Positions 60,496 through 64,000 of a DNA stretch of 64,000 nucleotides are shown here, piece after piece; the stretch's first letter is position 1; each line of letters starts with the position of its first letter. This stretch comes from Syntrophaceae bacterium UBA7520 (GTDB lineage Bacteria > Desulfobacterota > Syntrophia > Syntrophales > Smithellaceae), in contig DLNC01000024.1 in assembly GCA_002478265.1 (NCBI GenBank), forward strand, positions 101,368-165,367, in the 5' to 3' direction. Below the pieces are notes generated by a model. That model searched no databases, was not told the DNA's origin, and saw only the letters and a program-made list of their open reading frames with translations. The translations under genes were made by a program, and so were the position numbers.

Positions 60496-61836
60496 TTGAA
60501 AATTAATTCTATTGTGAAATTTACCAAAATTAAACTTTTGTCGAATGTAGGATATCAAAGAAATATTGTTTCTTTGAAAAGTTTATATTTAGATTATTTT
60601 ACCTTAAATGAAATATTGAGAACAATAGGGCGGGGCATTTTAGATAATTCAAGCTTAATTAGAGAAAAGAAGATTTTAATAAAACCTAACTGGGTTTTAC
60701 ACAATCAAACATCTGAAGATGAGCTTTGCTTGAGAACCCATGATTCAATAATTTTGGTTTTGCTGGAAATTCTGATGGAGCAAAAGCCATCTAGTATCAT
60801 TATAGGCGATGCACCAATTCAAGGTTGCGCTTGGCATAAAATGCTGAGCAATGATTTTTTAGACAAGGTCAATGGTTTAAGTGATAAGTTTAAAGTACCT
60901 GTTGCTATAAAAGATTTTCGTCGTGTGACGTTCGATCCAAAATTAAATAAAAAAGAAGAAGCGCGAAATCCTTTGTCAGATTATATAATTTTTGATCTGG
61001 GTAAGGAAAGTTACCTTGAAGAAATAAGCACAGACGAAAGTATTTTTAGGGTAACCGATTATGCGCCTGAACGCTTGGCGAAAGCACACCGCAAAGGAGT
61101 CCATAAATACTGTATATCGAAGGAATTATTTAAAGCTGATTTGATACTATCGTTACCTAAAGTAAAAACGCATCAAAAGACGGGAATTACATGCGCACTA
61201 AAAAATTTAGTGGGTTTAAATGGTGATAAGGATTTTTTACCACATCACCGTATTGGTGGCACAAGTTTTGGCGGCGATTGTTACCCCGGGGGGAACATAT
61301 TGAGGTTGTGGTCTGAGTACTTATTAGATATGGCAAATCGAAGACAGGAAACGTGGACGTATAAATTATTTAAAACGGCATCAACAATATGTTGGAGATT
61401 AACAAATCCACAAAATGTTCACCATCTGGCCGCAGCATGGTATGGCAATGATACAACCTGGCGAATGGTGCTGGATTTAAATAAAATTGCCGTATATGGC
61501 AAAGCGGATGGTTCAATTTCCAATAAGCCACAGCGTGTTTTATATAGTCTATGTGACGGTATTATTGGCGGCCAGGGCAATGGGCCTTTAGAGCCTGAAC
61601 CTTTGCCTTTGGGTATTATCAGCTTAACAAATGACAGTCTAATTAACGATATTTGCATGGCAACCTTAATGGGGTTTAACTATAAAAAAATCCCTTTATT
61701 AGCCAGACCGTCAAAAATAATTGATTGGAAAAACACAAAAATATTTATGGATAATCAACTTATTGAGTTAGAAGAATTGAAAGAATATTCAATTAAGACC
61801 TTGCCACCTAATGGTTGGCTGGGTTATTTAAAATAA
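60496..61836 (+). CDS. DUF362-family protein
   Basis: A 446-residue soluble protein of the DUF362 group. ILIKPNWV at about 55, the IIIGDAPIQGC block and LPKVKTHQKTGITCALKNLVG are the family's landmarks. Members are found near ferredoxins and sometimes in sugar loci; their reaction is not established here. No Fe-S cysteine pair is seen, unlike the ferredoxin-fused forms. The TTG start at 60496 lies 15 bases after the previous gene. It is co-directional with the flippase and ATP-grasp genes and shares their AT-rich base use. Confidence 0.8.
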   Translation: MKINSIVKFTKIKLLSNVGYQRNIVSLKSLYLDYFTLNEILRTIGRGILDNSSLIREKKILIKPNWVLHNQTSEDELCLRTHDSIILVLLEILMEQKPSSIIIGDAPIQGCAWHKMLSNDFLDKVNGLSDKFKVPVAIKDFRRVTFDPKLNKKEEARNPLSDYIIFDLGKESYLEEISTDESIFRVTDYAPERLAKAHRKGVHKYCISKELFKADLILSLPKVKTHQKTGITCALKNLVGLNGDKDFLPHHRIGGTSFGGDCYPGGNILRLWSEYLLDMANRRQETWTYKLFKTASTICWRLTNPQNVHHLAAAWYGNDTTWRMVLDLNKIAVYGKADGSISNKPQRVLYSLCDGIIGGQGNGPLEPEPLPLGIISLTNDSLINDICMATLMGFNYKKIPLLARPSKIIDWKNTKIFMDNQLIELEELKEYSIKTLPPNGWLGYLK

Positions 61837-61838
61837 AT

Positions 61839-62882
61839 ATGAAAATAGCAATTCATAAAAGCCCTGGGTCTTTCAGTGATCGCTGGATCACCTATTGTAC
61901 AGAAAACAATATCGGCTATGAAATTGTCAATTGTTACGATACCAACATTATCAGCCAATTAAAAGATTGCACAGGATTGATGTGGCATTGGAGCCAAGAG
62001 GATTACCGCGCTCAAAATTTTGCACGACAACTTATAATATCGGTTGAGAAAATGGGAATTAAGGTATTCCCAAACAGTAATACTTGTTGGCATTTTGATG
62101 ACAAGGTAGGCCAAAAATATTTACTCGAAGCGATTAACGCACCTTTGGTACCAACGTATGCATTTTATGACAAAGAAGCTGCGCTAAACTGGATTGAAAA
62201 AACGACATTTCCAAAAGTATTTAAGCTGCGTGGCGGCGCTAGTTCCATAAACGTCAAACTTGTAAAAAACAAATCACAGGCGCGCAAATTGGCCCAAAAA
62301 TCATTTAGTAGAGGCTATCCATTTATTGGAAAAATCGATGGTCTGAAATACAGGTTTTGGAGGCTGCGTCGCGACAGGGATTTTAAATCAGTTATTCATG
62401 TATTAAAGGGCCTCGTAAGGCTTTTCATCCCACCCGCAGGGACCCATCTTTTACCTCGTCAAAAAGGCTATATTTATTTTCAGACTTTTATTCCAGGGAA
62501 TAAATACGACGATCGGATTGTTGTTATCGGCAATAGAGCGATTGCGGTAAGGAGGTATGTAAGAAAAAATGACTTCAGAGCTTCGGGGAGTGGGGTAAAA
62601 GGTTATGATCCTGCTATGTTTCCAAACAAAAGCATACAAATCGCTTTTGACATTACAAAAAGATTAAATACGCAGTCACTTGCTTTTGATTTCATATATA
62701 ATAGTGATAATGAACCACTTCTTACGGAAATCAGTTATGCCTATATAATAGGACCATTTTATGATGATTGCCCAGGTTATTGGGATAACGATTTAAATTG
62801 GCACGACGATAATGTAAATCCACAAAGATACATAATTGAAGATTTCATAAATGCAATCGAAATGCATACATGGAAAAATTGA
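61839..62882 (+). CDS. ATP-grasp ligase-like protein
   Basis: A 347-residue protein of the RimK/ATP-grasp type. The N-terminal domain is MKIAIHKSPGSFSDRW. The ATP-grasp core has FPKVFKLRGGASSINVKLV (ATP-binding Lys and Gly-rich loop). The metal-binding end is LAFDFIYNSDNEPLLTEISYAY (E and D ligands). It joins a carboxylate to an amine using ATP, with acyl-phosphate as intermediate. In this place it could add an amino acid to a uronic acid of the polysaccharide, in line with the 6-dehydrogenase upstream. The substrate is inferred. The start at 61839 is chosen because the earlier in-frame codon lies in the preceding gene. Confidence 0.82.
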   Translation: MKIAIHKSPGSFSDRWITYCTENNIGYEIVNCYDTNIISQLKDCTGLMWHWSQEDYRAQNFARQLIISVEKMGIKVFPNSNTCWHFDDKVGQKYLLEAINAPLVPTYAFYDKEAALNWIEKTTFPKVFKLRGGASSINVKLVKNKSQARKLAQKSFSRGYPFIGKIDGLKYRFWRLRRDRDFKSVIHVLKGLVRLFIPPAGTHLLPRQKGYIYFQTFIPGNKYDDRIVVIGNRAIAVRRYVRKNDFRASGSGVKGYDPAMFPNKSIQIAFDITKRLNTQSLAFDFIYNSDNEPLLTEISYAYIIGPFYDDCPGYWDNDLNWHDDNVNPQRYIIEDFINAIEMHTWKN

Positions 62883-62952
62883 ATTGTTCTTGACACGTGC
62901 ATGTAGGATTGCGGCAAAAGCAGTAAAACGACTGTAAAGAAACACATATATA

Positions 62953-64000
62953 ATGAAAAAAGTTTTAAAATATTTTAATCCCACATATGCAGCCCTATTT
63001 TTAATCATTATCTGGGAGCCGCTACGAACTTATATTTTCACGGACAAAGGTTCTGGTTACATTGTATTGTTCTTTGTTGTGCTTAGTATCGCAAAAGAAA
63101 TATTTAGAAAGTCATTGTGGCGGCATTTATTTAAAGCACCTTATCTATTCTGGTTGATTTGGATTATATATGCGCTTGTAAACACATTCTATATAAATAC
63201 TTATATGGCAGAATTAGCGCCAGCTACTTTTATTTTTTCTTTGTTTTTACCATTATATATTATGTTAGTTATAGCCAATGAACGCTACAATATTTCAGAG
63301 CTTACTAATTTATTCATTTGGGCTTTCTTTTTCCGAATCATTCTTTCACTGCTGTTTGATTCCTTCGATGCGCGGTATATAGTTGTACGGTTAGGTGAGA
63401 CTTTTAATGCAAACAATATAGCTATCGGAGGCGTATGCTTGATAGTATGCGTGGGTTTTAAAAAATATTTAACGAATAAAATAAATGTTATTAATTATGT
63501 GCAGGTTATTGTAGCTCTATACATAATTGGCCTTACGGCATCACGCAGCGCTGCAATAACACTAGCGATATCAATTATTTGTTTGATTTATATCGAAAGG
63601 TCAAAAAATTTATTAAAACGTTATGTAAGTTATTCTATTTTTGCGCTCATTGTGTCTGTTATTTTTTCATATATGTTGATCTATACGGGCATAGGGCAGC
63701 GCATTGTTGATATTTACGAAAGCACCATGTATGCTCATCGCATAGAAACAATGCTAGATAATCGTATGTGGCATTATACACTCGGCATTGAACTATTTAA
63801 ATCGAACCCTTTAACAGGCATTGGCTTAACGAACTTTATGCTATTTCATCCGCATAAAGTAATGGCACATTCCGAATATGTCGTGCAGCTTGCAGAATGC
63901 GGTATCATTGGTATAATTATATGGATTTCATTTTTTGGGACAATTATATACAACTTATTTAAAGTTCATAATATGACAAACGGTAATGCACCCCCTTCAG
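62953..64000 (+). CDS. O-antigen polymerase/ligase family membrane protein (Wzy/WaaL), partial
   Basis: Open to the window end, so at least 349 residues with the C-terminus missing. It starts at ATG 62953 (MKKVLKYFNPTYAALFLIII). About ten hydrophobic helices are seen. A large periplasmic loop with HRIETMLDNRMWHYTLG, followed by SNPLTGIGLTNFMLFHPHK and AHSEYVVQLAECGIIG, matches the Wzy_C / O-antigen ligase signature (G-x-G...H-x2-(Y/F)). It links or polymerises lipid-bound units in the periplasm. AT-rich like its neighbours. Polymerase and ligase cannot be told apart from this part. Confidence 0.85.
   Translation, partial: MKKVLKYFNPTYAALFLIIIWEPLRTYIFTDKGSGYIVLFFVVLSIAKEIFRKSLWRHLFKAPYLFWLIWIIYALVNTFYINTYMAELAPATFIFSLFLPLYIMLVIANERYNISELTNLFIWAFFFRIILSLLFDSFDARYIVVRLGETFNANNIAIGGVCLIVCVGFKKYLTNKINVINYVQVIVALYIIGLTASRSAAITLAISIICLIYIERSKNLLKRYVSYSIFALIVSVIFSYMLIYTGIGQRIVDIYESTMYAHRIETMLDNRMWHYTLGIELFKSNPLTGIGLTNFMLFHPHKVMAHSEYVVQLAECGIIGIIIWISFFGTIIYNLFKVHNMTNGNAPPS

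Overview
The window is chromosomal DNA of a Gram-negative bacterium. It encodes outer-membrane and lipoprotein export genes, TRAP transporters, a PilZ/HD-GYP/GGDEF signalling set and a selenocysteine-containing SelD. The gene content (B12-type radical SAM enzymes, FmdB-type zinc ribbon, TRAP operon with tandem receptors, Myxo/Delta-type PilZ protein) is most like an anaerobic Desulfobacterota (old Deltaproteobacteria), perhaps Syntrophales-like. This is an inference from gene families, not from a marker gene.

Layout. (1) 51-5441: cell-wall D-alanine genes (alr with a long unknown C-terminal extension, ddl), a 126-bp palindromic repeat, an Mrr-type restriction enzyme, an HExxH protein and an FmdB zinc ribbon. 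(2) 5508-8663, minus strand: a three-gene operon, selD (in-frame UGA, missed by ordinary gene calling) - DHH phosphoesterase - GalT/HIT-like protein, ending in a strong terminator. (3) 8845-10993: threonine synthase and a PlsC-type acyltransferase. (4) 11189-12952: triple-PAS diguanylate cyclase. (5) 13053-19252: a strong promoter, a possible 34-residue ORF, a branched-chain-type binding protein with an odd Cys-repeat tail, and a TRAP transporter operon with two paralogous receptors, closed by a terminator.

(6) 19432-42373: about 23 kb of one-direction, often translationally coupled genes that look like an aryl-polyene/flexirubin-like or ladderane-like lipid pathway. An MIO aromatic amino acid lyase could supply a cinnamoyl/coumaroyl starter, and an AMP-ligase could activate it. 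Two ketosynthases, each followed by a catalytically dead partner, plus an ACP would extend it. An acyl-CoA dehydrogenase, two B12-binding radical SAM enzymes, a hotdog thioesterase and a DAK2-DegV fatty-acid-kinase-like fusion could tailor or release it. A glycosyltransferase, two acyltransferase-like proteins (LpxL-type and BtrH-type), an MMPL exporter fused to a methyltransferase and an ABC-2 exporter could attach and move it. No ketoreductase or dehydratase is seen. This is the best candidate here for an undescribed system.

(7) 42490-47885: tRNA-Arg(CCT), then a c-di-GMP set (PilZ, HD-GYP phosphodiesterase, triple-PAS GGDEF cyclase) and an outer-membrane barrel. (8) 48083-64000 (runs off the end): an exopolysaccharide/O-antigen locus with two SLBB export lipoproteins, a Wzc-type tyrosine kinase, a four-helix-bundle gene boxed by inverted degenerate repeats, a PHP phosphatase, a nucleotide-sugar dehydrogenase and an epimerase. 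A clearly AT-richer block follows (flippase, kinase-methyltransferase fusion, DUF362 protein, ATP-grasp protein, Wzy/WaaL-like polymerase or ligase), probably acquired separately.
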